Counted from the stretch's first letter, positions 12,571 through 23,360 are shown. The stretch: DNA of 64,000 bases from Hyaloscypha bicolor E (GCF_002865645.1 NW_020194684.1:2733030-2797029); one strand, 5' to 3'. Numbers and translations are program-made. Notes: generated by a model from the letters alone, not told the origin.

Positions 12571-13687
12571 ATCGTGCGTTAGGACTTTGCACTAAAGCCC
12601 CTGTGTCCCTGCGGGTTTAGTGCGTATCAGTAATACGGTTGAAAATCAGTAATATAGTCGTTTTGAAATACTAATTTTCGGAATTTTAGTAAAAATTAAA
12701 GAAAAATATTTTATAGTTTATATAGAATTTATACTATAATTAATAATTAAAATTCTCTTACTTTTATATTATATATATATATAATAAAAAATAGTAGAAA
12801 TATTATATATTTTATTTCTTTAATAATTTTTCTAAAATACTATAATTTTAAGAAATTAATTAATTATATATAAAGATATAGCCTATAAATATTTATATAA
12901 TATTAATAGGAATCTAAACTTTAAATTCTTATAATATAATTATAAAATACTATAAAAAATAGAAAAATAAAATAATATATATATATATATATATAAAATA
13001 ATAATTAAATTTATTAGATACTTTTATATTATAATTTAAAAAAGTTATAAAAATTTAAATTTTTATAGACTTTTATTAATTTAGTTATTATATAAATACT
13101 TATAGGCTATATCTTTATATAATTTAGAATATAATAATTATAAAAATATAGCCTATAAATATTTATATAATAATTAAATTAATAGGAATCTATAAAAATT
13201 TAAATCTTTATAACTTTTTTAAAATATAATATAATAGTATCTAGAAAACTTAATTATTATTTTATATATATATTTTATTATATTATTTTATTTTTCTATT
13301 TTTTATAATATTTTATAATTATATTATAAGAATTTAAAGTTTAGACTTTTACTAATATTATATAAATATTTATAGGCTATATCTTTATATATAATTAATT
13401 AATTTCTTAGAATTATAATATTTTAAGAAAATTACTAAAGAAATAAAATATATAATATTTCTATTATTTTTTATTATATATATATATAATATAAAAATAA
13501 AAGAATTTTAATTATTAATTATAATATAAACTTTATATAAATTATAAAATATTTTTCTTTGATTTTTACTAAAATTCCGAAAATTAGTATTCCAAAACGA
13601 CTATATTACTGATTTTTGACCATATTACTAATATGCACTAAACCCGCAGGGACGCAGGGGCTTTAGTGCAAAGTCCTGACACACGAT
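12571..13687. repeat. 1.1-kb near-perfect palindrome flanked by TA (foldback element)
   Basis: The left arm starts ATCGTGCGTTAGGACTTTGC at 12571. The reverse complement of the right end starts ATCGTGTGTCAGGACTTTGC at 13687. The two arms stay alignable all the way to the centre near 13129. Differences I noticed in the outer ~250 bases are mostly C/T or G/A, plus a few small indels. TA flanks both ends (12569-12570, 13688-13689). The outer 60 bases are GC-rich and contain a smaller hairpin (GCACTAAA ... TTTAGTGC). The inside is AT-saturated. It has no coding capacity. Most likely it is a non-autonomous DNA transposon or a head-to-head pair of copies mutated by RIP. Confidence 0.88.
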
Positions 13688-13689
13688 TA

Positions 13690-14177
13690 TTGTCAACACC
13701 TGGCGACTGTCTTCCCTTTGCGGCCTCACCGCCTTTCGAGTTCGAAATAGAACTAATCCCTGTGAAGAGCCAGTCCCCGGAACCTTCGGAACAATAAAAT
13801 TCTGCCTGAATTCCAGTCTGAAGCACGAAGGATCAAGCTTGGAGCGGATGCTGCGGTCTTAAAGACGGAGATGACATAACGGAGTCGCTATGACCACTCT
13901 GATTGGCCAACGTGCACGCTTGATTTTACTTTCATCGCAACAACATCTCGTCCCAAGCTCCGATACTATTTCGGGTTTTCATAACCAACGATGCGTCCAA
14001 TTCCCTATATAAAGATGTCTCCTTCTCGCAAGGTGGAGCGAAGAGGAGAGCACAGCAGAAGCACAATCAAATCGCCCAACAATTAATGCTTCCAGCGAAC
14101 CAAAATATTTTTGCCGGAAACGAGACATGGTCTTGCACATCCACATCCACCCTCAACACCGCGAATAGAAACAAAAA
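13690..14177 (+). promoter_or_regulatory. Promoter and 5' UTR region of the FMN reductase
   Basis: Gene-free, normal-composition sequence. A CCAAT box in reverse orientation (GATTGGCCAA) lies near 13900, and a TATA box, CTATATAAAG, near 14005-14014, about 165 bases before the ATG. A short minus-strand open frame at 13638-13826 looks incidental. Confidence 0.5.
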
Positions 14178-14846
14178 ATGTCTTCTCATAATACAACCTC
14201 CGAGCCATCCCTCCCCATCGCAGTAATCATTTGCTCCGGCCGACAACCCCGCGTCGGCGACCAAATAACCTCCTTCGTCCTCCGCACCATCCAATCCACC
14301 TACCCCACCTCCTCCCTCACCTTAATCGACCTCCTATCTTGGAACCTACCCATGTTTAACGAGCCTACAATCCCATCACAAATCCACTCCTCCTCTGACT
14401 ACATACAACCCCATACCCGAGCCTGGTCTGAGGAGATATCAAAGTATAAAGGGTACGTTTTTGTCACGCCGCAGTATAATTGGGGGTACCCCGCGATCCT
14501 GAAGAATGCGATTGATTACCTGTTTAACGAGTGGAAGGGGAAAGCTGCGATGGTTGTTAGTTATGGGGGACATGGAGGTGGCAAGGCGGCGGTGCAGTTG
14601 AAGGGCGTGCTTGAGGGGTGTAGGATGAGTGTTGTGGAGCGGATGCCTGGCTTACATTTCCCGGATGAGAGGGTTTTGGGGGTTGCGGCTGTGGGTGGTG
14701 AGTTGTCTTTGGAGGGAGAGGGGGCGATTTGGGGAGAGATGGAGAGGGAGGAAATTGGAAAGGCTTACGGGGAGTTGCTGGGCTTGCTTTGGGAGAAGGA
14801 GAAGGAGAAGGAGAAGGAGAAGCTGGGACGTGTGGCTGGGGCGTGA
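14178..14846 (+). CDS. NAD(P)H-dependent FMN reductase-like flavoprotein
   Basis: Single-exon gene of 222 residues with a flavodoxin-like fold. These enzymes reduce FMN, azo dyes or quinones in the cytosol with NAD(P)H. The N-terminal strand and phosphate-binding loop (IAVIICSGRQPRVGDQIT, residues about 14-31) and the hallmark VFVTPQYNWGYPAILKNAID box (about 94-113) with the following YLFNEWKGKAAMVVSYGG are clear. The start is chosen because the family begins a few residues before this strand and a TATA box lies about 165 bases upstream. The C-terminus ends in a Glu-Lys run encoded by a GAGAAG microsatellite near 14796-14822, which relatives usually lack. A broken transcription factor follows about 50 bases downstream on the same strand. 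Confidence 0.9.
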   Translation: MSSHNTTSEPSLPIAVIICSGRQPRVGDQITSFVLRTIQSTYPTSSLTLIDLLSWNLPMFNEPTIPSQIHSSSDYIQPHTRAWSEEISKYKGYVFVTPQYNWGYPAILKNAIDYLFNEWKGKAAMVVSYGGHGGGKAAVQLKGVLEGCRMSVVERMPGLHFPDERVLGVAAVGGELSLEGEGAIWGEMEREEIGKAYGELLGLLWEKEKEKEKEKLGRVAGA

Positions 14847-14896
14847 CGGATGTGGAGGGATTTCTCGTTGTCTCCTTCGATTTCATCCGGGCGAGA

Positions 14897-16013
14897 ATGG
14901 AGTTCAACAAAGCACTTGATGACGTGGCATCTTGTCTGTGCTCTCTCTCCTCAGAGAAGTTTTCGGCAACGTATGAATATCAGAGAGATATTTATGAGAG
15001 CTATATCAGGGCTCTGGCCTTACTGAGGAGATGTGTTGAGGATCCGGATAGGAAGATGGAGTCGGAAACACTTTGTGCTTCGATCTTGCTGCAGATGTGT
15101 GAAGTGAGACCTGCCCTTTTTCAAATGCCACATGAGAACTCAAGCTGATTATGCATAAAGTTAATCGCCAACGCCGGCCGAGGAGATTGGTCCCACCTAG
15201 CACGCGGCACACACCTCCTCATGGAATTGCGCGGTCCCTCCCGCTACAAGCACACGTTCGACCTCGCACTGCTCGAATCCCAACTGGGCTTTACCGTACG
15301 TCCCTCCCTTATCTCTTTTTGACCCTACCTCTCCAAAGTTCAGCCACGCACTCAAAGCCCATCAACCCTGGTTCATCTCCTCGCCCTAATGGCAGACTCT
15401 CTTTCCGCGGGAGCCCATATTCCCCTACCACACAGTGCAGCCACATTCCCTCACCCTACGAACGCAGCGCTTTAACGTGCTGGCCGAATTACCCCAACTG
15501 TTCATCAAAATCTCTACTCTATCCCCTGTGCTGCCCTCCTCCACTCCCTCTCCCTCATCCTCTCGACAGGCTGAATTAGTTCGAATAATACTAAAATCCG
15601 AGAAACTATTGGGAGCCTTCAAGAAATGGTTCGAAGGTGAAAGCGAGACTTTATGTCCAACCGCATACCCCGATGTCCTTGCCGCAGTCCTAGACTGCAA
15701 TGCAAGCGTGGCTTTACTCACACTAAGCAAAATGCTTTGCCTCGTTGCAACGAGCGAGGTCAAGGTCGCGTAGTCCTGAAATAGATAAGCTGCGAGTCTC
15801 ACGAGACGCGATATTCGAGCTTCAGCTTGGAGGCACGATCCAGACCCGGTCGAGTGCTGGAAACAGAGGGCGATCGGAGCGTTTGAGCATGTGAGGAGGG
15901 AGAGCGTGATTGCGTCCAAGATCTTGGAGTTTGGGGTGGAGCAGTTGTGCATTCTTGGGAATGAGTGTGAGGAGGGGGAAATGGGTGGGAGCATTATGAT
16001 AATTTGGAAATAA
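14897..16013 (+). pseudogene. Fungal-specific transcription factor remnant, no zinc cluster
   Basis: The sequence reads like the middle and end of a Zn2Cys6 regulator with a fungal transcription-factor domain. Exon 14897-15103 gives MEFNKALDDVASCLCSLSSE and ETLCASILLQMCE. Intron 15104-15160 (GTGAGA ... CATAAAG) leads to LIANAGRGDWSHLARGTHLL and MELRGPSRYKHTFDLALLES. A second intron begins at 15296. The next exon carries TLRTQRFNVLAELPQLF. A last piece near 15835-16013 gives RRESVIASKILEFGVEQL. The N-terminal Cys6 DNA-binding domain is absent: the FMN reductase ends 50 bases upstream. An in-frame TAA near 15402 sits where relatives have a residue before WQ. Using the AG just after it as acceptor would skip the stop in frame but delete conserved sequence. 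A truncated, probably non-functional copy is the best reading. Confidence 0.6.
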
Positions 16014-16218
16014 GGAATGAGAGAGAAGGTCCCTTGGAGCAGAACGTAACGTGAACAGCAATGATCGAGAAATAACTCCGAAGCAGAGAGATATCTCATA
16101 ATCTCACATGTCGGCGAATTTGAGAAATCTACTCTCTCTTCGAGTATGCGAAGCCGAAATGATATATACAAGAAGAAGAACGCCCGTGGACCGAGCTACC
16201 GCATCCAGAGACAACACC

Positions 16219-18277
16219 TCACATTCGCGACTCGGAAACATCGTCCAACTCGCTCTCCGCGCCGGTGGTTGTCGTGGCAAGACACTGCGAATACCACTCG
16301 TTCTGTGCCACGCACGTAGTTCCAGACTCGCAAGTACCAGTTCCAGTCCAGCCTTGGCCTCCGCATTGGTAATACTCGCTGAGCGTACCTGAGTTTGTTA
16401 CTGTTGAGCTTGGCGCAGAGCTTGTCTCGGAACCAGCCACTTCTACTGACGTCAATTTTGATGTTGCTGGAATAGAAGAAGACCCCACCTTTGCTGAAGA
16501 GTTCGTAGTCGCCCCTACAATCGGCGTCGACTTCGTAGTGGTCACTACCGCAACAGCTAGAGAAGTTGAGTTCTTCGCCACCACATAGCTTGACGAGTTA
16601 CTTGCTCCCGTCGTCGTGGAAGCTGGAGCCGAAACCGAAGAAGTCTTGACCACTGTCTTTGTAGAAGTCGAGCTCGGACTCGCCACTCCACTACTCACCG
16701 GACTCCAAAAGACAGCAGGCGTATAAACCGGGATCGGGATCGCCGTCCCATAGTCACTCACCCCCCAGATCGGGCGCGTCGGACTCGTAAATCCCGCCGG
16801 CGGGCTCGTCGTTGTGGCCGTCGTCGTGAACGTCGTGAGACTTGCTCCCGCCGTGGAAGTACCAGCGCAACAACCAGTCCCGTACACGTTCTTGCATTGG
16901 TTGAGTATCTTCTTCTGGTTGACGGTCCACATAGAGAAGTTGGAGAGCGTAATGTCGGTAAGGGGCACGATGTCCGAACCCCGAATTACGATGGGGCCCC
17001 GTGAGACGCCGTTGTCGACTGTGCCGGTCCAATTGTTGAATGTCAAGTTGCTGAGGGCGACAGCGCCGGTGTTGGGGGTTTTGTGTGATTCCCAGTATTG
17101 ATCAATATCTAAATCATGTTAAGAAATATTCAGATGGGAGAAGGGGGAAGGGGAAAATACCCAGCCCGTATGTCGTGTCATAAGCCCAAAAGTTCTCAAA
17201 AACTGAGTCCTTAACATATCCCGTTGCTCCCGTACCACCAGGGAAGGTCTTAATCATAAGCATCTGCGTGCATTGATAAATATAAATATTTCGCATCGTG
17301 ATATTTGATACCGCAGCGGCTGTATCGCTTGTAACCCCTATTTCCCCAAATCAGCACAAACCAAACCACAAACCACCAGAATCCTTGGGGAGACAGGAGG
17401 CGGAGGAGATAGAGGAGAAGCAAGGCAAACAAACCATCTGCAGTCAGCGAACCAATCGACATGCCTCCGCTCTGGTTGCAATAGATGTCTTCAATAAGCA
17501 CGTTTTGCGACGGCGACTTGACGCAGACGCACTCGTCGCGATTCGTGACTGTGATGTGATGTAAATAACAGTTATCTGCGCAGGCCACATCTATCCCATC
17601 CGTGCCACCCATATTCGGTCCTCTTATCGTAATATGATACGCCTCCATGTTTGACACAGAGTTAAACACTAAGTGGAAAGTGGGCGAATCGACGAATATG
17701 AGGTCGTGGATCGAGATTGATGTGCAGGAGATGAAACGGAAGAGTCGTGCATTTTGTCCAGAGGATGTCAGGCGCGTGATGTAGCCTTGTCCGTTTATGG
17801 CACCGAGAGCGTTGGAGGAGAAGACTTCAACGTCTGAGGCGTTCTCGATTACGATTCCGTTTCCGGAGAAGGAACCGTCTGAAGTCAGATTTATGAGACC
17901 GTCGATTTGGAGGGCATAGGCCGATCCTTTATTTAGGACGACGCTAGTTTTGACTGCAGATATTTTGTCAGTGGGGAATTAAAAGGTATGGGGATGAGGG
18001 GAAGTGTACGGGAGTAGGATCCAGGAGGGATGTAGATTGTTGCGCCGCCCGTGATGGCGCAGGATGAGAACGCTGATTTGATAGCAGGCCCAAGGTCTGT
18101 GCTATTATCTGCCACGGCGCCGTAATCAAGAACGTTGCAGATTTTTGTTTTTGAAGAGAGGGGGGTGAGAGCGCCGACGGAGCGTTTGTCGACTAGTGTT
18201 GCTGAGGTCAGGGGGGAGAGGAGGAGGGCAGCAAGAGGAACAACAAATAAGAGTTTGGAGAGCATTTTGGAAAACAA
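16219..18277 (-). CDS. Secreted rhamnogalacturonase (GH28) with C-terminal CBM1
   Basis: Exons 18277-18010, 17953-17435, 17319-17161 and 17108-16219 join in frame to 611 residues (introns 18009-17954, 17434-17320, 17160-17109). A signal peptide ([19 protein letters not shown]) is followed by the right-handed beta-helix entry motif [20 protein letters not shown]. The central blocks [34 protein letters not shown] and [12 protein letters not shown] place it in the rhamnogalacturonase branch of GH28, which has DEC where polygalacturonases have DDC. After about residue 385 comes a long Ser/Thr/Val linker. A cellulose-binding CBM1 follows with the typical Cys and aromatic spacing ([20 protein letters not shown], then [11 protein letters not shown]). 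It would cut the rhamnose-galacturonate backbone of pectin outside the cell while anchored to cellulose. A short tail follows the CBM1, which usually ends the protein. Confidence 0.92.
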
Positions 18278-19317
18278 GGGTCAGCACCAACTGGAAATAG
18301 ATCAACGGAAGATATTTACGTTCAAAATATCGTACAGTCGTCTAAGGTAAAGAGCGTAAGGTAGAAGAGGCGTCTCCTGGCGCTGTGGAACAAACAAAGC
18401 AACAGCTTGTACTGAGAAAAAGAGAGAGCGAAAAAAAGACAAAGTTATACGCAAGGGCCAACGACTTGCGGAGATTTTGATATAAACATGGAACGAGACA
18501 AAGCCCTCCCGTTGTTTGGGAAACATTGAGGGGGTCCGTGGGACGGGGCTGAGGACTTTCTTGCAGGCCTTGACCTGGAGGAGACATGGTTGCCACGAGC
18601 CTCACTTTCGTGAAAAGAGCTCCTTTGGGGAAAGTAAAGATGAGTTGTGCAATTAGCAGTGTTTTTATGAGGCCATGCTCCCGAACGGAGGATCGCAGAT
18701 GTTTCAGATAAAGTTCATCCCTGAGTTGTGGGTTGCTGTCAATCTGCGTCCCTGCTGTGATCTTGGAACTCTTGGGGAATTGAATATCAGTAATTTGAAT
18801 CAGATAACCTAGCCTCTGTTCTCCTCTTGGAAGCTGAGGAAGGAAAGGAATCGCCTCAGCGACGTGGGCATTTCGTCAATCAGGTGGAAATTTCCTTGCC
18901 AATTAAGCTGTTACGAAAATGCGTACAATCGTCAGGAAACAGATCCTCTGAGAATGTGGGGAAATATAGGTCCGAAATTCAATGATGATGAAACGTAGTG
19001 CATCGTCAGCGGAAATGAGAGTCAGGGTTTCTCTGCAACAGGGGTTTGATCACATGATCTCGCTTGGACTTCGCACTGCGGGGTAGAAATGACCCCGCAG
19101 TCTAATCTTTTCATCTTCATTCATCACAACACCACAAACCATCGCTGAGCAACTGGCTTACCTTGTAAGAGTAGCCTGTTAACAATTACACAATCTTGTT
19201 GTCTCTACATCCAATGGACTCTTCATATCTCAGGCAGTAATTGCAAGCATTTATCACTCTAAAGAGCTTAAGCTAACAGGGGTCTCTTGAAAAGGAGGGG
19301 AAACCTGTTATGCTTAC
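18278..19317. other. Upstream region of the rhamnogalacturonase, no gene seen
   Basis: About 1 kb with only short incidental frames (18302-18605 minus). It should hold the promoter of the minus-strand rhamnogalacturonase. No specific binding site is asserted. Confidence 0.35.
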
Positions 19318-19319
19318 TA

Positions 19320-19443
19320 CTCTCCCCCCCCTAATTAAATGTAACAGTGGGTCCCCGCGAAACCAGCCTGGCACGGTCCAGTTGCCATACCAAAAAACCC
19401 CTGCACTTGGACCCACTGTTACATTTATTTAGGGGGGGGAGAG
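19320..19443. mobile_element. MITE A, 124 bp, TA-flanked
   Basis: Left arm CTCTCCCCCC...TAATTAAATGTAACAGTGGGTCC and right arm, read on the complement, CTCTCCCCCC...TAAATAAATGTAACAGTGGGTCC: inverted repeats of about 33 bases. TA lies on each side (19318-19319, 19444-19445). The middle is 50-60 bases and non-coding. It is a non-autonomous Tc1/mariner-type element. Confidence 0.8.
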
Positions 19444-19445
19444 TA

Positions 19446-19626
19446 TCCCCCCCTTGAATACTTACAGTGGGTCCTTTAGTAACGCCACCCTGAAACCTCG
19501 TTTATAACCCCCAACTAGGAAATATCAGGTGCTCTCCAGAATCGCTATTGGCCATACACCCTTGAGTTGGTCAGTGCAGGAGTGGTGTTATCCCAGGACC
19601 CACTGTAAGTATTCAAGGGGGGGGGG
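19446..19626. mobile_element. MITE B, 181 bp, TA-flanked, abutting MITE A
   Basis: Arms begin with T or G/C homopolymer (seven C on the left, ten G on the right) and continue CTTGAATACTTACAGTGGGTCC, inverted at the right end. The left TA (19444-19445) is the same dinucleotide that ends MITE A; the right TA is 19627-19628. The inner motif ACAGTGGGTCC is shared with MITE A, so the two families are related. No coding capacity. Confidence 0.8.
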
Positions 19627-19628
19627 TA

Positions 19629-20240
19629 GTAGTCTGCTGATAGCTTGAAGGATTCTCATTTACTACACTGAATTATCACGAAGAAGGTGAAGTGACGCCG
19701 AACTGCCAAGAGAAAGGGAGGCTAAGCAACAACAAATTGATAATTCACCACCTCGTGGTAGACAGAAAAGGCGGCATTTGTTTCATTGTCCCAGGCCTAA
19801 GTTAGACATTCAGCAGGTCTTTGAGATTGAGCTTTCAACCACTTTAACAATTGAAGATTTCTATAAAAAGAAAGCATAAAAGGCAGACGTTATTGTACCA
19901 GAGCTCAAGAGAATATTCGAACCATAAGTGCCTAGAATAATCCAAGCTGATTTGGGACATTAAGTATCTCTGTATAGGGAGAACACCTCGTCTAAAACAT
20001 TTATGACTTGACAACACAATGCCACTTTTGCGAGCTAATAGACTTCGCGAGTGAACTGAAAGGAGGGTCTGACTTCTTCCTGCGATATTTTCTTTCTTCG
20101 CTCAACTCGTCCTTGCGCTCCCCCTCTTCTCCCACAACAGAGAATCATCACTAGGTCCAAGTTGGTTGTTCTGCTTGCAGTAGGAACAATCAAGCCCTCA
20201 TTGTCGTAGCTATCTGCTCTAACACTCTCAACAGGACAAC
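19629..20240. other. Intergenic, nothing recognised
   Basis: No gene or repeat was recognised in these 600 bases. Confidence 0.3.
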
Positions 20241-21420
20241 ATGAATACCATCCCTCGACCAAAACCACCCAAGTGCCCAAAGCGCCAAAACGCAGTTCAC
20301 AATATACCGGAGTGGATTAATACAGAACTAATGACACGTCCAGAGTCTCCATTCCCCATGTTAGTTTTCAATTCTACGAAGAAGACATGGCAGTCGTCAG
20401 TTGATCTTGAGAATAACACATGGCTCTACACAACTGATGAACTTCAGGCGGTCCTCGCACGCGTCTTCCCAAAGTACCAATCTTTGACACAAGAGCTGAA
20501 GAACAAGATTTAGCTCTGTGCATGGACACAACTAACGGCAGTCGACTGCATATATCGCTGTGATATGAACCAATTTTGGGCTCATGGATCGAAGGAGGCT
20601 ATTCGAGAGTGCTCTTCTGACATACCCAAAAAGTTCAAGCTCCGACCGATCTACATCACCCCTCGTAATCCTGAGATGAGCTGGGAATGACAGAGCTTGG
20701 AGAAGCTTTGGGAATATGGTTTTCTTGGCCGCAACAGGCTACCATAAGAACGAAGAAGGTCAAATTTGTGCCAATCAGCAATCCGATCTACATCTTCCTG
20801 ACGATATTCTCTATCTTTCCGAAATTGATAGTATTGACGTCAATACCTTCATCAGCGAGAAGGGTAACCACATCACTGAGCATCTGGCCATACACTCCTA
20901 CACCGCGATGGAACTGGGCAGGACTGCATTCTGGGATTTCCTTTGCGCTGCTCAAGCAGGCACGCTCATTCGCGGTCTTCTCGGACTCGAAACACTTCAC
21001 ATCATTGAGGGCGAGTACGCAGGCGCAAAGAAGTGCCCCCCACACTGGGAAACTATAAGTTGAGCTTGGAGGAGGTCAAGAAAGGTGAGGACCAGGCGAT
21101 CATCCATCCTTCAGGTGCTATCTACCACAAGATGAAACACGCTTGGAACACTGGAATTGCAGATTACATTAGAAAGGCATTCGAGGAGAAAATTCTAGTG
21201 GAGTCGGAGGTTCAGCGATTTGCATCATCTCACAGAGGTTGAACGTGGCGGATTCCGAAGCTGTATTTCCACGAGGTGAAGCGGGAGTTGGTGCGATGAG
21301 CTCTTTGGGTTGACCAGCGAGTTCTCGGAACGTTCAAATTCAGTGCCTCCCAAATGTATTGAGAGCTCTTGGAACAATCGATTTCGAGAGCAATACCGCG
21401 AAGCTGTGTCATGTAAGAAT
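20241..21420 (+). pseudogene. Broken gene of unknown function
   Basis: A protein-like reading starts at ATG 20241 and runs IPEWINTELMTRPESPFPML and later WTQLTAVDCIYRCDMNQFWA in the same frame. It is interrupted by TAG at 20511-20513 and TGA near 20690. The reading then shifts frame around 20700-20720 into GYHKNEEGQICANQQSDLHL and TAFWDFLCAAQAGTLIRGLL, and shifts again near 21050 into LSLEEVKKGEDQAIIHPSGA. The pieces have coherent composition and follow one another without gaps, which suggests one decayed gene rather than chance frames. I do not recognise the family. Introns could explain one of the breaks but no good splice sites were seen at the stops. Confidence 0.45.
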
Positions 21421-22141
21421 AGAAGAATAAATTCGCCCGAGTCTCAAGTCTTCGTGCTGCTGATAGCCCGTCTGCGGAATCTGGTCTAGAGGTTCTTAGA
21501 GTTTACTCGGTCAAACGACTTCTAGTTCTCATCACAGGGCTTCACTGTCGGGTAGGTGCCATAGCTTGATGTTCATAGGCTTCTTGAAGTGAAATATTCT
21601 TGGAATTGTCTTTGATACCCTTTGGGCTCTAAATGTGCTTGAATTACTTTCACATCCGTTTTCTCGTTGGGGGATATCCATCGACCTTTCCCTAATGCAC
21701 AAGCTCTGTCGGTTCCGCCTTGGTTATCCGCAATTCTGTTGATGTGAAATTTACTGATGTCGGCGCAACGTTGGTGTTGATTTTGCGGCCTGAGAATTAG
21801 GTTTCAAGTTTCATCCAGTTGTATTCATAAAGGAGTCTTTGTACGCGTCGTGATGATATTATTATTGGGAGTGCGCCTTGCCTACCAAGCCATGCTCTCC
21901 AGCAAGCTAGGAAACCGAGCAGCAAGGCTGGTTCCGTATTCCCGAAGTTAGCCTATTGGTTGGTAGAGAATCAGGGTCAGCGGTGGGAGGCCCTTGCATG
22001 CACGTTCCAAGTCACCCAGGCGTTGGAATAAAATTCGCAAAGCCACTTCGATCAGGCAGCAGGACCTCTTTCTTGAATCAGCAACAAACCCGTTCTAAAA
22101 GGAGCGACGACACTTCAATCAACTCACTTTGCTTAGTGGTC
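21421..22141. other. Intergenic, nothing recognised
   Basis: No gene or repeat supported. The open frame that starts at 21956 belongs functionally to the HET remnant only from about 22142 on. Confidence 0.3.
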
Positions 22142-22498
22142 ATGCTTCTCCTCGGCGAGAGAACCCATCGATTTCGGGATACGGCGGAGGTAAACCCCGA
22201 CCGTTACGCTGTTCTCTCTCACAAATGGGCGCACGATGAGATCACCCTCCAAGATCTGATGTTGCCAAGTATAATATGAAAGGAAGTATATCAGAAGATC
22301 GCAGAGACATGTAACTTGGCTCTCGGGAAGAGTCCGAAGTATGTTTGGATTGATACGTGCTGTATCGACAAGTTAAGCAGCGCACAACTTATGGAAACCA
22401 TCAGCTCGATGTTCGAGCTGTATAATAAAGCAGCAAACTTCTTCGTGTATCTTCAAGATTTTGCCGTATTTGTGGAAAGAAGTATTAAAATTGTATAA
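22142..22498 (+). pseudogene. HET-domain (heterokaryon incompatibility) gene remnant
   Basis: From ATG 22142 the frame reads MLLLGERTHRFRDTAEV, then RYAVLSHKWAHDEITLQDL. After an in-frame TGA at 22277-22279 it continues KEVYQKIAETCNLALGKSPK, then YVWIDTCCIDKLSSAQLMET. The order YAxLSHxW, then xFQDL-like, then WIDTCCIDK is the HET-domain signature; such proteins trigger non-self recognition and cell death in fungi. The stop sits where relatives have Trp (TGG to TGA). The domain breaks off after FFVYLQDF, before the expected S-x-WFTRGWTLQEL block, so it is truncated as well. The Harbinger-like element begins 136 bases downstream. Confidence 0.75.
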
Positions 22499-22633
22499 GT
22501 GGGACATAGGGACTGATCAATCTAGCTATTTATGAGTGGTATCGCTGTATATTCTGGTGCTGCTTGGAAGAGGGACAGAGTTCGGCAAACGCGGATTGAG
22601 CCTGAATTTAGCGATTCCTCGCCAGTTGACTTA

Positions 22634-23360
22634 GGGCCTGTTTCGCACGGACTCACGCAAGTTGAATACCGGGTATTTGTAATATTGAACTCTAGCGTTC
22701 AACACTCGATATTGAACGCTGGTATCGGTATAATTTAGACCTGTTTCTCAAAGATACAAATACTCAATAATTATTGTAATTACGGAGGTTTCAGCTTCAT
22801 CTCCGCTAGCGTTTTCAGCCTCTATTTTCAGCCTCACTAATCTCCCACTTCTCCTTCCCTAATAATTAGCGATTACTCCCTATAATTATAGTGTCTTGAA
22901 GCCTGGATTTATTATTAAATGGAAAAGTATTTAATAAAATAATTACGTCTTATATTACTTACTACTAAATAAATTAATTCCAGATTTATTTTACGAGAAT
23001 CGCAAAATATAAAGCTTCAGAAAGAATTTATGCCCTAGAATCATTATTAAACTGGTCCCAGAATGACATGGTTGCAGTGAAGGAAGGTGTGTAATAAAGC
23101 CCACTGTAAAATAGGGCATTTAGGGTGCATATGGTGGCCTAAGGCCGAGAGTTCAACTCCCAGTATTTCCAGAACAACCTACTAGAGGTCGTTCTGAAAA
23201 TACTGAGATTAGTATGGGGGCAGATACTGGTATTTAAATAGTAGCGTTCAACTCCAGTATCCAAAAAAAAAAAAAGCGAAATACTTTTAATCATAATATT
23301 TGGATACCAGTATTACGATATCGGCAGTATCCGAATACTCAAGGGTTGCGAAACAGGCCC
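22634..23360. mobile_element. Harbinger-like non-autonomous element, 727 bp, TTA duplication
   Basis: The element begins GGGCCTGTTTCGCA at 22634. The reverse complement of its right end also begins GGGCCTGTTTCGCA at 23360. TTA flanks both sides (22631-22633, 23361-23363), the three-base duplication of PIF/Harbinger elements. Sub-terminal blocks around AATACCGG, TTCAACACTC and TTCAACTCC recur in both orientations. The interior is AT-rich with no intact frame. A weak resemblance to a helix-turn-helix start near 23060 was not pursued. Confidence 0.78.

Noticed and set aside
12960..13000. Simple TA repeats as candidate CRISPR, origin or centromere sequence
   Set aside because: They lie within the RIP-mutated palindrome; no spacer structure, and AT richness is explained by RIP.
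14557..14919. Proline- and arginine-rich frames overlapping the FMN reductase
   Set aside because: Shadow frames of the GAGAAG-rich 3' part of the real gene.
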